64,000 nt of DNA. Origin: Salvia splendens. Its lineage: Eukaryota > Streptophyta > Magnoliopsida > Lamiales > Lamiaceae. The notes beneath the pieces are model-generated. The model did not search any database. It was not told the origin of the DNA and saw only the letters and a list, made by a program, of their open reading frames with translations. The position numbers and the translations under genes were made by a program. Where the stretch lies: NCBI RefSeq assembly GCF_004379255.2, contig NC_056035.1, positions 25,606,502-25,670,501 on the forward strand. The letters are read 5' to 3'. Every line of letters starts with the position of its first letter. The stretch's first letter is position 1. Of this stretch, positions 32,774 to 44,873 are shown in pieces.

Positions 32774-34095
32774 AACTGCTCACACTTAAACCATGCTTGT
32801 CCTCAAGTATGAAAGACAAGAAAATGAAATAAGACAAATTTCAATGCACGGTTCCCAAGAACGACTCTATAAACAAGATCTAACAAAAACAAAAACCTAG
32901 ACCTAGAAAACTTACAGACTCAGAAAAGAAAATAACACACAAAGAACACAAAACACAACACATAAACATGCACTAGTTTCAACTTTTAGGCGACTGTCCC
33001 CACAAGCTTAAGTTCTCTCGGATCGTCTACAGTCTCCAAATCCTCCTTCTTCCTTCGTCAACCCAAACGGTTCGTCAGTTTGTCAAGAAACCTATGGATT
33101 CCCTAGCGGTTAGGTTCGCTCGATTACTCATTCCTCACCAGGGATGTTAGGATCAAAAACGCTCCAGAGTTAAAGTTACACCACTGATGCGTTGGGTTAT
33201 GAGAGTTTCTCCTTTTTATCATCTCCTCTTTTTTCCTGGGTCAGGCAAATATTTCCTGGGTCAGGTAATTTTTACTTCCTGCCCTTAGATAATTAAGCTT
33301 CTTTTTTCCTCTTTTTATTTTCCCCCTGGACTTCGTCCAGCTTATACCTCCATTTCCTGGACTTCGTCCAGCTTATACCTCCTTTTCCTGGACTTCGTCC
33401 AGCTTATACCTCCAAAAACCCTTTTTTTTCTCCTTTATACTCTACTCCCTAAGCATCAAGTGGTTGCCCATTTGTTACAAGTTAGCTCAAAGTGTTTAGG
33501 CTTATAACTCACTTTATAGTAGGGCTGCACAGCTAGGTTATCTAAGGTATCCTCTATCGTCCTCACTTCATCCAAACCGTTTTAAGTTTATTAAGGAAAA
33601 TGGCATCAAAGTTGACGTGTATCCTATCTTCAATCGCTCTTACTAAGGGAATTTTTCTGCCTTATTGTATCCACTAGCTCATGCAGCACGTAACACACAG
33701 ACAAAACTAAAAAAACTATAAGACTCACATTCACATTCTGCACCTATTCCCTCCCCCTCCCACTTCACTCAAGCTTGTCCCCAAGCTATCCTAGTGGAGG
33801 GGGGAAATAGGGAAGTACAAACAGAACACAAAACAGACAAACAACATGCCAAAATAAACAAACTTCTCACACTTAGACCGTACACCGGGCTAAGTGGGAG
33901 AAAGCACAACAACTAAAACCAAACATGCAAAACAGTTCAACCCCTTCTCACACTTAGACCAGGAATTGGGCTAAGTGGGGGAAGTAGTAACGCATATGTA
34001 CAGAACAAGCATACTGGCACAGAAAATTAAAACAGAAAGCAAAAACAGAAAGCAATGAAAGAAAAAAAAAGTAAAAGTTACTTGGGCTGGGAGGA
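32774..34095 (-). repeat. 3' noncoding region of element B with hairpin arrays
   Basis: It starts with the PPT area (minus TTTAAGTGTGAGCAGTT next to TGATAAGG). The PPT-proximal hairpin is CATGCTTG-TCCT-CAAGTATG (32792-32811). Three CTGGACTTCGTCCAG hairpins lie at 33326, 33357 and 33388, and a CTTCACT...stem near 33759-33800. Two CTTCTCACACTTAG / CTAAGTGGG(A/G)GAA(A/G) stems are at 33863-33903 and 33944-33984. No coding frame is seen. Confidence 0.82.
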
Positions 34096-36742
34096 TTAAT
34101 TCGGTGCCTGGCCCCCTCGGGAGCCAGACTTGGGCGGCACGGCCTGTTGGGTCACCTTAGCTTTCTTTCTTGCCGGCGACTCCAGCTTCTCTTTCCTCTC
34201 TTCTGTCTGTCCGGGTACGGTCTTCTTCAAGGTCATGGGTCTAGTAGAGGATGGGGTGATTAGAGGCTTGGTGACTTGTGGCTGCTTCCGGATAGATAGA
34301 TCTCCTGGACTTGGCGCCTTGGGTCCGCCACTAGGTCCAGGAAGTAACATTGGTGCGTCTGGGAATTTCTCGCGCAACCACTTCATCATTGTCATTATTA
34401 ACGCGACACCCTCCATCATCTTCTCAGTACATCGGGACGACATTACCACCAGATCAGAAATGCGCCCCTTGAGGGCTACCATTTCCTCCCTAACCTTCCG
34501 AACCTCCGTTCTCATTCCTTCCATTTCCGTTCGTACTCATGCAACTTCCTTCCTTACTCTCTCAGCTTCACCACTGTCCTTTTCTTTACCCCGCAGGGCC
34601 ACTATCCCTTCCATCACCTTTTGAATCTCGGATCTCATCCAGCTGACTTCCTTCCTCATTGCGTCCACTTCCACGACTGGCTTCCTGGCTTCACCCACGT
34701 CAGCAACGTTCTTCACTCCCGCCACCCCTTGTTACTGTTTGATCTGGGCCTCCGACTTACCAACTTCGTAAAAACAGACATCCCTCTTGTGCATGATTAG
34801 CAGCCCCTAGTTGAAGAAGTACTCCATATTGAAAACCTAGGGGGGTAGACACATCTTCACTTCCCGGCAAGCCTTGTGGATCTTCATGATCACATTGCGC
34901 TGCAAATAAGCCCCCAGAAGGTGGCATGTGTATAGATGTCGGGAGGGGTTGGCAGTTACTTGGTGGCAGGCTTGAGCTAACCAGTAACCCAAGTGGACAC
35001 GTACACCCGTGGCCATGCACCAGGTAAAGTATAAGTCGGCGGTTGTCAAGGCGGTGTTGGCTGTGCCCATCAGATTGTAGCTAATGAAGGTTTGGGCGAA
35101 CCTCAGAACCCTGTCTTCGATATGGTGAGCCTTCGAGGAACTAGTTTTAAATTGACCCACCCTCGGGTGAGTCAAGAACTCCCATGCGCTCTGCGCTTTG
35201 AAACCTGGTGTGAGCTTTGGTGGGCCGACCATTCTCTCATTCCATAATCCTTCATCATCTTCTGTACGCGTCAACACACCCATCCATAGAGTCCACTCCC
35301 TAACGCTCATCACATGCTCTTCATTGAAGAGCCTGAAGTTAATGGAATCGGCATCCAAGTCGGTGGTGGATTTAAACCGGAAAGTCTAGAAAAATTCCCG
35401 CGCCACGTCTATCGGCACCTCAATGGTGCTATGCTTTAGCAACCAGTCAAAGCCGATTGCCCCTATATACCCCCGAAAATCGTCATTGCTTGAGATCCCC
35501 TTAAGCTCGGCCGAATCGTACATCTTCCCAGATTTGGCATATTTCCCCACGGCACTCTTCTCCGCATATATTGCTGTACGTTTTGGGTCCTCAAACTTCC
35601 CCATCGCGTTCAGCAGTTCCTTAGTGATCCAGATTTCTTTCGGCTCAAAATTGAGCTCCACTTCTTGTTCTTCCTCGGAGTCACTAGACTCATTAGGGCT
35701 TTCCGATTCGGCATCGGACGGTACTTTAGCAGGTGGAGAGGGAGAGTGGTCAGCGGACTTCCCTTTTGCTTTCTTGGTCGAGGAAGGAGCAATCTGCTTC
35801 CCCTTCCTCTTCCTCTCGACCGCGTGTCTGCGCTCCTCCTCTCACTCTCCCCATCAGTAGGTCTAGGAGAGTTTACCTGCTCAGGAGCCGCAGTCTCTAG
35901 ACTCAGCGATCCTTCTTCTGTCTGTGGAACGGTTTCATATATCTCATCAAGCAGACTCCGACGAGCCTGTCTTCGCTCCTCCCTCGGATTTACTAGCGAA
36001 TTGGTGTCCCCCGTCAGGTCTACGAGCAAATTCAACCCGACATCGACGGGTTCTTGAGCATTCTCAGCATCGAGGGCCTCTCCCTCCTTGTTCAACAATG
36101 GGGTTGCCCCCGAAATGTAAACAGGGGTTTCTGTCCCCTCAGACTTCTCAGGGGTTTCCCCTTCCCTGACATCTTTCTCACCAATTTGGGCTTCGGCCCC
36201 CCAACCACTTCTGAAACATTACTATCAACAACAAGGGTTTCCCCCATAGCAAATTCTTCCAAAACAAGGGTTTCCCCCTCTGTAACTCCTACAGCCGCAG
36301 AAAGATCTATACCCACAGATGCATTCAGGGTTTCATTCTCAGCAAATATCACAGTGGCAATAACAGGATTTACCTCCTCAGTGACAGAACTTAACCTGGG
36401 TTCACTTACGGCCAACAACTCCAACCCCGCGGTCAGATCTGCTTCTTCTTCGCGAGTTTCTGCGGCGGTTGGTTCTTGAACAGTGACGGCTTCTTCTGGT
36501 ACAGCGGGGGTGGGTTCTGCGGCAGCCACCGGTTTGGGTGTTGAAACCCCTGAAGTTTCCGGTTGTGATACGGCAGATGTCAAAACGGCTGGTATAGATT
36601 TCTCCATTACCGCCGCGAACATGGCAAACACCTCCATTGCCTTGTCTGGCCCCCCAAATTTTTGTAGTATATCTGCCATAAACGCCGCCGCACTTGAATC
36701 GGCGGATCCTGAAGTGTTTCCGATACTCTGCTTGTTATCCAT
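34096..36742 (-). pseudogene. Accessory ORF of element B (frameshifted)
   Basis: I chose the start at 36742 (MDNKQSIGNTSGS) because it aligns with the D and E starts and lies 8 nt after an acceptor-like TTCTACAG. In order: a helical N-terminus (FMADILQKFGGPDKAMEVF), an Ala/Thr/Pro/Glu-rich linker, GET repeats (36200-36290), a basic segment, the conserved domain (35386-35661 and 34837-35358; FDWLLKHSTIEVP, WTLWMGVLTR) and a long coiled-coil-like stretch (34430-34725). Frameshifts occur near 36095 and 35840, with stops at 35386-35388 and 34534-34536. The coiled coil is longer than in A or E. Role unknown; no signal peptide or membrane helix is evident. Confidence 0.8.
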
Positions 36743-37193
36743 GAAGAATTCTGTAGAAGTTTTGACAAAAACTTGGACAGAAATTTCTTTGATTAGGGTT
36801 AGAGAAAGAAAACCTAGAGAGAAATTTGGGGAATTTTGGATGTAGAGAAACGGTTTGTAGGCGGTTGCAGGCATGACGCTAGCAAATTCCTTCTGCGAAA
36901 CCATACTTAGGAAAAACATTAAACAAAAAAACTGAAACGCCTGACTCCCCTTTTCTAGGATATGACAATATCAAAAACATTCCTAAGGATTCTAGTATTT
37001 CAAAAATATTTTTGGAAGATTATTATTATTTTTTTTCTGAGTTTGTTTGGTTTTTTCTTGATTTAAAGAAAGCGATTAAATATTTACAATTTATGTTCAA
37101 GTGTTCTCAAGATTTCCTGGGTCAGGGTATGGTAAAAATTCCTTGAATACTGGACCTAGGAGAGCTTTTAAGAACACTCACTTCCCATACTGA
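36743..37193 (-). other. Spacer between integrase and accessory ORF, element B
   Basis: Noncoding. On the minus strand it starts after the pol stop, has T-rich tracts (37023-37070) and the family block GGTTGCAGGCATGA (36862-36875). It ends at the acceptor-like TTCTACAG at 36751-36758 next to the accessory ATG. Confidence 0.6.
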
Positions 37194-38897
37194 TTAGGCG
37201 AATTCAGGGAGTGCGCGTAATGGCATATCGTCCACTACACACATCTCCGAGTTATCCCTAAATACCTTTACCCTATGACCATTGACAAGAAAAGGAGTAG
37301 AGTTTGAAAAACTTCCCTGGATCTCTACTGCTCCATTTGCACGCAAACTCACAACAATGTACGGCCCAATCCATTTGGATTTTAGCTTACCGGACATTAA
37401 CTTGAGTCGGGACTGGAACAAGAGAACCTTCTGCCCAACTTGTAGTTCCTTGGTCCGGAGATTTTTATCATGCCACAACTTGGTCTTTTCCTTGTACCAC
37501 ATTGCTGACTCGTAAGACTCAAGTCGCAATTCTTCCAACTCCTGGAGCTGCAGTTTCCTCTCTCCCTCACAAGCTCGAGGATTCATATTAATCTCTTTGA
37601 CCGCCCAGTACGCCCTGTGCTCAATTTCCACCGGTAGGTGACACATCTTGCCGAATACTAACCTGTAAGGAGACATTCCAATGGGTGTTTTATATGCTGT
37701 TATGTATGCCCATAATGCATCATCAATTCTCTTGCTCCAGTCTTTCCTCGACGGATTCACCGTCTTTTCCAGGATCGCTTTGATTTCTTTGTTTGATATT
37801 TCTGCTTGGCCGTTGGATTGAGGATGGTATGGTGTGGAAAGGCGATGGTGAACTCCGTACATTCTCATTAGAGCTTCAATAGTCCGGTTGCAGAAATGTG
37901 TCCCATTGTCAGATATTATAGCTCTGGGCACTCCGTACATGTTGAAAATGTTAGCTCTAAGGAACTTCTCTACCTCTTTAGCTTCACACGATGTGGTTGC
38001 TTTTGCCTCTATCCACTTCGAAACATAATCCACTGCCACAAGTATGTAGGTGTTCCGGTATGAAGACGGAAATGGACCCATGAAGTCCATCCCCCAGACA
38101 TCAAAGATCTCACATACAATTATGGGAACTTGTGGCATTTCGTCCCTCCTGGAGATTCCCCCGGTCTGTTGACACCTCACACAGTTCTGACAAAATTCAA
38201 AAGCATCCTTATTCAACGTAGGCCAGTAAAACCCACTGTCCAACACCTTCCTTGCGGTCTTCCTAGGTCCAAAGTGACCTCCACACACTAGGGCATGACA
38301 ATGATTCAGCACATCCCTCTGTTCCCACTCCGGGATACACCTCCGGATTACTTGGTCGGCTCCCATTTGTAACAAATACGGGTCGTCCCAGAAATAGTAC
38401 TTGGCCTCGCTCTTCAATTTCATCTTCTGGGCCCGGGAGATTACTTGGGAACTGGGCACCTCTCCAGTGACTAAGTAATTTGCCAGGTCCGCGAACCATG
38501 GCTCAGCATTTGTCTGACATTTCCCTTTCTCGGCATCCCCTGGACCTATTAATGCCATGAGCTTTTCCCAATTGATGGGTCTAGGAAATTCTTCCAGATA
38601 GTACAAATGTTCCTCGGGGAATGCATCTGGAATTGCTTCCTCGGTCTCCCCTTGAAAAATACGACTTAGGTGGTTAGCCACCTTGTTCTCAGTTCCTTTC
38701 TTGTCCTTAACTTCCCAATCGAATTCTTGTAAAAGTAATACCCAACGGATTAATCTTGGTTTAGACTCCTTCTTTGCCAGCAAGTACTTAATAGCTACGT
38801 GGTCCGTGAAAACGATCACCTTCGACCCCAGCAAGTACGGGCGAAACTTCTCAAATGAGTATACCACCGCCAGCATTTTGTTTTTCGGTGGTGTCAT
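37194..38897 (-). pseudogene. RNase H C-terminus and integrase of element B (intact stretch of pol)
   Basis: A 567-codon frame. Residues 1-80 finish RNase H ([25 protein letters not shown]). The integrase zinc segment uses H201, H208, C239 and C242 ([14 protein letters not shown]). The core has D271 (MDFMGPFP), D330 (IISDNGTHF) and E366 (NGQAEIS), with 35 residues between the last two, so all three catalytic residues are present. The C-terminal part carries [18 protein letters not shown] and [10 protein letters not shown]. This is the only intact integrase-coding region among the four Athila-type copies. It is cut off from RT by a 1-nt frameshift near 38885 (TTEKEM becomes TTEKQN upstream). 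Confidence 0.92.
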
Positions 38898-40523
38898 AAT
38901 TCTTTTGAGCTTGATTCAGTGTTTTGGATGCATAAAAGATCACATAGCTTTTTCCATCAATTCTTTGACCTAACACCGCTCCCACGGCATAGTCGCTTGC
39001 ATCACACAAAATTTCAAAGGGTAGATTCCAGTCGGGCGCTCTAATAATGGGGGCAGATATTAGTCTATCTTTCAACAACTGAAAAGCCTTTTTGCACTCC
39101 TCATCGAACACAAACTCCACATCGTTGTGCAGTAAGTGAGTGAGTGGTTGAGCAATCCTCGCAAAATCCTTTATAAACCTCCTATAAAATCCTGCATGCC
39201 CTAGGAATCCTCTCACCTCTTTCTGATTCGACGGGTAAGGCAGTTTTGAGATGACATCGATTTTTGCTTGATCTACCTGTATGCCTCTTTCCGATACCAC
39301 ATGCCCTAGGACAATTCCTTCAGGGACCATAAAGTGGCATTTCTCGAAATTCAAAACCAAATGCTTTTCCTGGCACCTCCTCAGCACTATATCCAAACTT
39401 GCCAAACACGAGTCAAATGAATTCTCGTACACCGTGAAGTCATCCATAAAAATCTCAATGCAATCCTCTAGGAGATCCAAGAAAATACTCATCATAAACC
39501 GCTGAAAAGTCCCTGGCGCATTGCAGAGACCAAACGGCATCCTCCTATAAGCATACGTCCAAAGGGACACGTGAAACTTGTCTTCTCTTGATCCTCAGAA
39601 TCCACATAGATTTGAAAATACCCACTATATCCGTCCAGGAAACAGAAATATTGCTTGCCCGCCAGCCTCTCCAACATCTGGTCAATGAAAGGTAACGGGA
39701 AGTGATCCTTCTTAGTAGCCTCGTTCAGCTTCCGGTAGTCAATACACATCCTCCACCCAGTAACAAGTCGAGTGGGGACCAATTCATTTTTATCGTTCTT
39801 AACTACCTGTATACCTGACTTCTTGGGTACCATATGTATGGGACTAACCCATTCACTGTCTGGTATGGAATATATGATTCCTAGGGATAGCAGCTTCAAT
39901 ACTTCCTTCAGCACTTCTTCCCTCATGTTCGGATTCAACTTGCGTTGCGGATCCCTACAGGCCTTTGCTCTTTCTTCTAAACGAATGTGATGCATGCACA
40001 TATCTGGACTGATTCCAACCAAGTCAGAGAGCGTCCACCCAATGGCTTTCTTGTTTCTCCTGATTACATTCAGCAGTTCCTCTTCTTGTCCCTCGGTCAA
40101 GCTGGTGTTAATAATCACCGGGAAGTTTTCGTTCTCCTCCAGATATGCATACTTGAGCCCAGGTGGAAGTGTTTTCAAATCTTTCTTGGGGACATCTTTT
40201 TCCTGGGGCAAGGGGTTTTGTTCTGTTGTCATTCCCTTCTTAGACTCAATAGAACTGTCCATGCTCGCCACATAAGATGTCTTCCTTGACCTAGCTAGCT
40301 CCGGACTTGAACAGAATTCCAGAATTGCTTCCGCTAGTTCCTCATCCGATAACTCACTTGTGTTCATCGCTTGACACCAACTGGCTACTTCTCTATCAAT
40401 GGCATGACTCATCTCAGAATTCTCGATCTGTTCCTGCATTAACTCTGTCTCAAGATATTCCTGGACCAAGGGGTTAATAACATCTATAGCATGCAAATTT
40501 TCAACGTCAAGAGGTCTTTTCAT
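38898..40523 (-). pseudogene. Protease linker, reverse transcriptase and RNase H N-terminus of element B
   Basis: Frame 39492-40523 has the linker (LHAIDVINPLVQEYLE), the 'primer grip' side of RT ([13 protein letters not shown] [11 protein letters not shown]) and [21 protein letters not shown] small deletion near 39555, in the [10 protein letters not shown] region, shifts to frame 38851-39570. That frame carries [13 protein letters not shown], the active site [21 protein letters not shown] and RNase [15 protein letters not shown]. The active-site aspartates are preserved. Confidence 0.9.
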
Positions 40524-43221
40524 TGCCTCATCTATGCTGAATGTATATTTCTCCCCTTTGTAATCAAGGCAGATAGTACCGTCAAAACATCAATGATAGT
40601 TTTAGCGGTACGCAGGAAAGGTCTCCCTAGAAGTACTCCGCCAGACTCTGCAGACTCATTATCACTCATCCTAATCACATGGAAATCAGCTGGGTACAAG
40701 AAATCATGTACCTTCACTATCACATTCTCAAGCACTCCTTCAGGACAAATGCATGACATGTCTGCCAATTGGATCACAACTTTCGTGTCCATCATGCCTA
40801 CCCCTACTAACTTCTTGTATATAGACAGTGGTAACACATTTATCGACGCACCTAAATCACACATAGCATGCTCGATTTTCACATCACCAATAGAGATGGG
40901 TAAGGTAAACATACCTGGATCACTGCATTTTGAAGGCATCCTCCGCTTCTGAATCACTGCCGAGACATTCTCGCCTATCAAAATTTTCCCACTGGGTCTA
41001 GCCTTTCCAGCTATAAATTGCTTGATGAACTTGCTAAACACCGGCAATTTCAAGGCCTGCAGGAATGGTAGATTAATTTCTAGTTTCCCAAAAATGTCCA
41101 TGAAATCCACCGGCTCTTCCTTCTTTTTCTTAGCTTCCCCCGGCTTGGGAAAGGCTTCAGTCGTTTTCCTGCTCCTGGAGAGCCTTCGGCTGAGAATGCT
41201 CCAGTCTCCTCCCTTACTGCCTCGTTCTCAAACACTGGCTCTGGATCGAGGAAGAATGGTTCAGTTGACTTAGGCAAGGGTTTCTCCAAGTCTCCTATCT
41301 TAAGGTCATCCTTGACCAAGGAACGTTCTCCTTCTGAGTCCCTAGATCTAGGAATTGTATCCTCTTCCTTACCTTCCTTGGGGCTTATCGCTTCCTTCGT
41401 TCTTACCACTGGCCCATCATATGCCTTCCCGGATCTCAAGGTAACCTGACTTATATTCGCCCTATCTGGTGGCCTTACGGAGACGGGAATCTTTCCCTCA
41501 TTTCCCCTCATATCACTCAAAGAAGTGGCTATCTGGGACAATTGTTTAGCCAGCATATCCATGGCTGCCTTTTGCTCCTGTTGAGCATCTTGAAGCTTGT
41601 GCACTACGTCATTGTTTGATTGCAGGTTGCTTTGCATATGTTGCTGAGAACTGACGAGGTCGTGCACCATATCATCGATACTCTTTGGTGACTTTCGTGG
41701 TTGACTGGACCCTGGCCCTATACTCAGAGTCGGTCCACTCGCTTGATTCTGACGAGTGTTCCCTTGACCGTCTGAAGAGTTGTTGTATTGATTTCCTTGG
41801 CCCTGGTAATTGTTCTGAAAATTCCTTTGGTGCGGTGGCACATAAGAGTTCCCTTGATTATTCTGATTTCTGTTCCCCCAGCTTGAGTGGTCTCCTTGGT
41901 TCCGATTGATCCATCTGCCCTGCCCCTCTTGATTCCTTCCTGACCAGTTACCTTGCCTTTCAGGCTGAGGTGCAAACTGCTAACTTTGTTGTGGTGCTGG
42001 CTGATTCTGCTCATTGTCAGTCCATCTGAAATTCGGATGATTCCTCCAAGGTACATCTCTCTGTCTTCCTGGATTCCAGCTCTCATCGGGATTCCAACTA
42101 CCCATTGCACTGACCTAGGCCTGATAATCTCCTTCCTGGGTCCCGTAATATTGCTGAATTTGACTATCTCCTGGACCAGGAGATTTCTCCTTCCCTTGTG
42201 AAGTCAGTGGATTCGTCTTCTCAATCGCGTTCAAAAGAACCTTCTCGAGCCTATCAATCCTTGCCTCCACTTTATCATTTTCTTGCTCTCTTACGGCATG
42301 CACCGACCCTCTTCTTACTGCATTCCTAGGGTTATCGTACGCCTTCTTAGCGTCGATCAACTTTCCCAGGATTTCCCTTGCTTCACTTCCCCTCTTTCTT
42401 GTGAAATTCCCCCCACTCGAGGAATTCATTAAGTCCTTTGACTCAGGAGTCGCTCCTTCGTAAAACAGAGAGTAGGTCTCTGCCTCTATCATTCGGTGGT
42501 TCGGGCATGCATCCAACAACCCCTTAAATCTCGACCAATACTGACTCAAGGATTCGTCGTAATCCTGCTTACACTCTAATATTTCTTTCTTCAGTGCATT
42601 CGTCTTGTTGGATGGGAAGAAATAATCTAGGAACTCCAATTTGAAATCCCTCCATGTGCGGATAGAATCCGGGGGAAACCTTAATAACCACGTGTTAGCT
42701 TCCCCCTTCAAGGTAAACGGAATCGCCAGTATGCGATAATCCTCCTCTGTTGCATCATTCGACCTCTTCTGAATACCACACAACTTACTGAATTCATTTA
42801 AGAACTCATACGGACATTCATTTCTACGCCCAGAGAACGTCGGCAAGATGCCGAGCACGTTTGTCTTGATCTCAATAGTTCTCTGGCGTGGATTCATCAC
42901 TATGGCTTGTGCTGGCTCTCCATCTAAGTGGGCAGTGAGAGAGCCGATCTCTGGATCTGGATCTACTACCTGCGCCATGACTACTTCCTCTGCTTCCCCT
43001 GTTTCTGACTTTGTTTCTGATTCTGTTGGGGACTCTGGATCTTCGCGTCCTGACGACGTTCAAGATTCGTCGCTACTGAATTCACTCGGAAACGGATCTC
43101 CTGTGGTGAACCCTGATCTGGTGGTCACAGTAGAGGCTGTGTCCTTAACCCGCCAATTAAACTGGCCGTGTTTCCTCCCAGACGAGTTGCTCCGGTAGGT
43201 AGATCCTGAGCCTCTGCTCAT
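40524..43221 (-). pseudogene. gag-protease of element B
   Basis: The start at 43221 (MSRGSG) matches copy E. Gag core: LPTFSGRRNECPYEFLNEF ... SIRTWRDFKLEFLDYFFPSN (42570-42860), then a helical basic region, WRNHPNFRWTDN and a Gln/Asn/Gly tract. No CCHC knuckle. Protease (40532-41110) keeps CDLGASINVLP. Damage: a TGA near 43065 (Trp in E), a TAG at 42115-42117, another stop near 41982, a frameshift near 41105, and a 1-nt loss in an A-run near 40587 that separates protease from RT. Confidence 0.88.
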
Positions 43222-43304
43222 AAACTACAAACAAAAGAGAAAGAAAACAAGTAAAAATTATTTACACCACAGACTCTGAACACTAACACTAAGCACGCCC
43301 TCCA

Positions 43305-43322
43305 TCCCCGGCAACGGCGCCA
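43305..43322 (-). other. Primer-binding site of element B, tRNA-Asp
   Basis: The minus strand reads TGGCGCCGTTGCCGGGGA, an exact complement of the 3' end of plant tRNA-Asp (GTC). It lies 2 nt inside the LTR. tRNA-Asp priming is characteristic of the Athila/Calypso group. Confidence 0.95.
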
Positions 43323-43324
43323 TT

Positions 43325-44873
43325 TAAAGTGGAACAAGTCGGATCGTGTCTTCGTCTGCTTACAGGGAAAACTATGCAAGTGCTTGGTCAAGACACCGCG
43401 CTTCTTAAATCCGCTGGATCACTAGGTCCAGGAACTCAAGGAACACAGAGTGTTTTTGTCGTTGGACACACTCGACTCCCCTTCAAAAATTAAATCCCTC
43501 AACCCGAATACTATGGATTAGTATAGGGAAGTGGGGTCGATCCCACGAAGATGGAGTCGTGAAGTAGTGCTTAGAGACTCTGGAAACAAGCGGCTGCTGC
43601 CACGCAAAAGGGTTGAGGTTTAAACTACCACTAGACCTAGGCACGGAAATTAAATGCTAGACCTAGGACACAGAACACTTATAAAATCAGACATTAACGC
43701 CGAAAGAAATAATTACTCACTAGACCGTGTAAATGACTGACTAAATATGACTAGGCAGAGAGAATTAAAAAGTGGGGACCATGACATTCAAATAAGGTAA
43801 GTATGGAAAAAGCTGCAACTAACAAACTCATGCAATTTCCTAACCAACTCAGACGCGTAAATGAAGGAAACATAGCATACTCCTAGATTCGAACAGAATA
43901 TAGAAATCAGGACGCCGAAAACTTGCTACGAATCGGACGTACGTCAGATCTACATAAACTAGGCGAAATGAAATGAAAACACTTAGGCTAGGCATAAAAT
44001 TAAATCAACACGGCTCAGATTCACGTCGAATGCTTAATCCACTCTGGATCCAAGCCGTCCGAACTCAACACCCAGCAAAATCAACTCCATAACTCCGATT
44101 CTTACAGATCTGCTCAGATCAACTCCAAATCCCAACAATCACAGACAGCCTTACAACATCAGCAAGTTAAAAACGTGATTCATCCACAAACAAACTCCAT
44201 TCTCCCAGATCCAACCACAAACCTGCAATAATCCAGAAAACAACATCGAAAACAACCAACTCCAACAATCCAACTCAGAATTCAAGTAAACATAATCAAC
44301 AAACAAAGATCAACACAATCGGCATAAGCTAAAACGAAACTTGCATAAAAACAGAGAAATATCCAGAAAACAAAGAGGTCCGAGCTTCGAACAGCGAAGC
44401 TCGGCGAATTCAGCAGAAACGAAAATGGAAAATAAATTGTTTCTTCACCCTAAAGAAGGACGGTGTTACGACCAGATCGAAATGTATGAAAACTAGAGGT
44501 GAACCCCAAGTACGCCCTGAATCTCCCCACGAAAGAACCCAAGTGTGAAAAGTGAACTAAGCTACAAGCTGTTCTCGAGGTCTCCAACCGAGAAGATCCC
44601 TCCAGCGTGCATGCTTCTCCCTTTTATAAACGCGGACATAACCTTCTAGAGTCTTCGTAGAAATCTCTATTCTACCCTTCAACTCTGAGGCTTCCTCCGT
44701 TGAGCAATTTTCCACATAATGTCCACTCTTTCGCCTTCTTCCTAGGTCCACGCAACTGTCTCCCTCCTTTGCTGGACCTGGCGAAAATCTTCACACCTGG
44801 CTTAAAACGTGTGTTAGACCCAGAAATTTCACGAATTAAAGCCCTAGACCTATGCATGAAATTAGCCTTATCA
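43325..44873 (-). repeat. 5' LTR of element B
   Basis: TAAAGTGG...GCCTTATCA; the inner terminal G of TG has mutated to A compared with the 3' LTR. About 40 differences from 31221-32773 by eye. Minus-strand TATA near 44621-44630. Perfect inverted repeat unit at 44380-44404. The TSD GGTAT follows at 44874. Confidence 0.95.
44620..44630 (-). promoter_or_regulatory. TATA box of the B 5' LTR
   Basis: The minus strand reads CGTTTATAAAAGGGAG. Equivalent boxes lie at the same LTR position in A (3195-3204), D (near 19120) and the B 3' LTR (near 32524). Transcription would start about 30 nt leftward, giving U3 of roughly 280 bp and a leader of about 1.4 kb before gag. Confidence 0.6.

Larger units (their letters stand above)
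31221..44873 (-). mobile_element. Athila-type Ty3/gypsy retrotransposon B, full length (13.65 kb), TSD GGTAT
   Basis: B has two LTRs of about 97% identity by eye (31221-32773 and 43325-44873) and a tRNA-Asp PBS beside the right LTR. The target duplication GGTAT is at 31216-31220 and 44874-44878. Reading leftward: gag, PR, RT, RNase H, IN, spacer, accessory ORF, hairpin-rich noncoding region, LTR. It sits inside the accessory ORF of copy D in the same orientation. Its LTR inner end (GAAGTGGAACAAGTCGG) differs from A/D/E LTRs, so it is a separate subfamily. Frameshifts in gag, PR, RT and the accessory ORF make it non-autonomous despite its complete structure. Confidence 0.95.
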
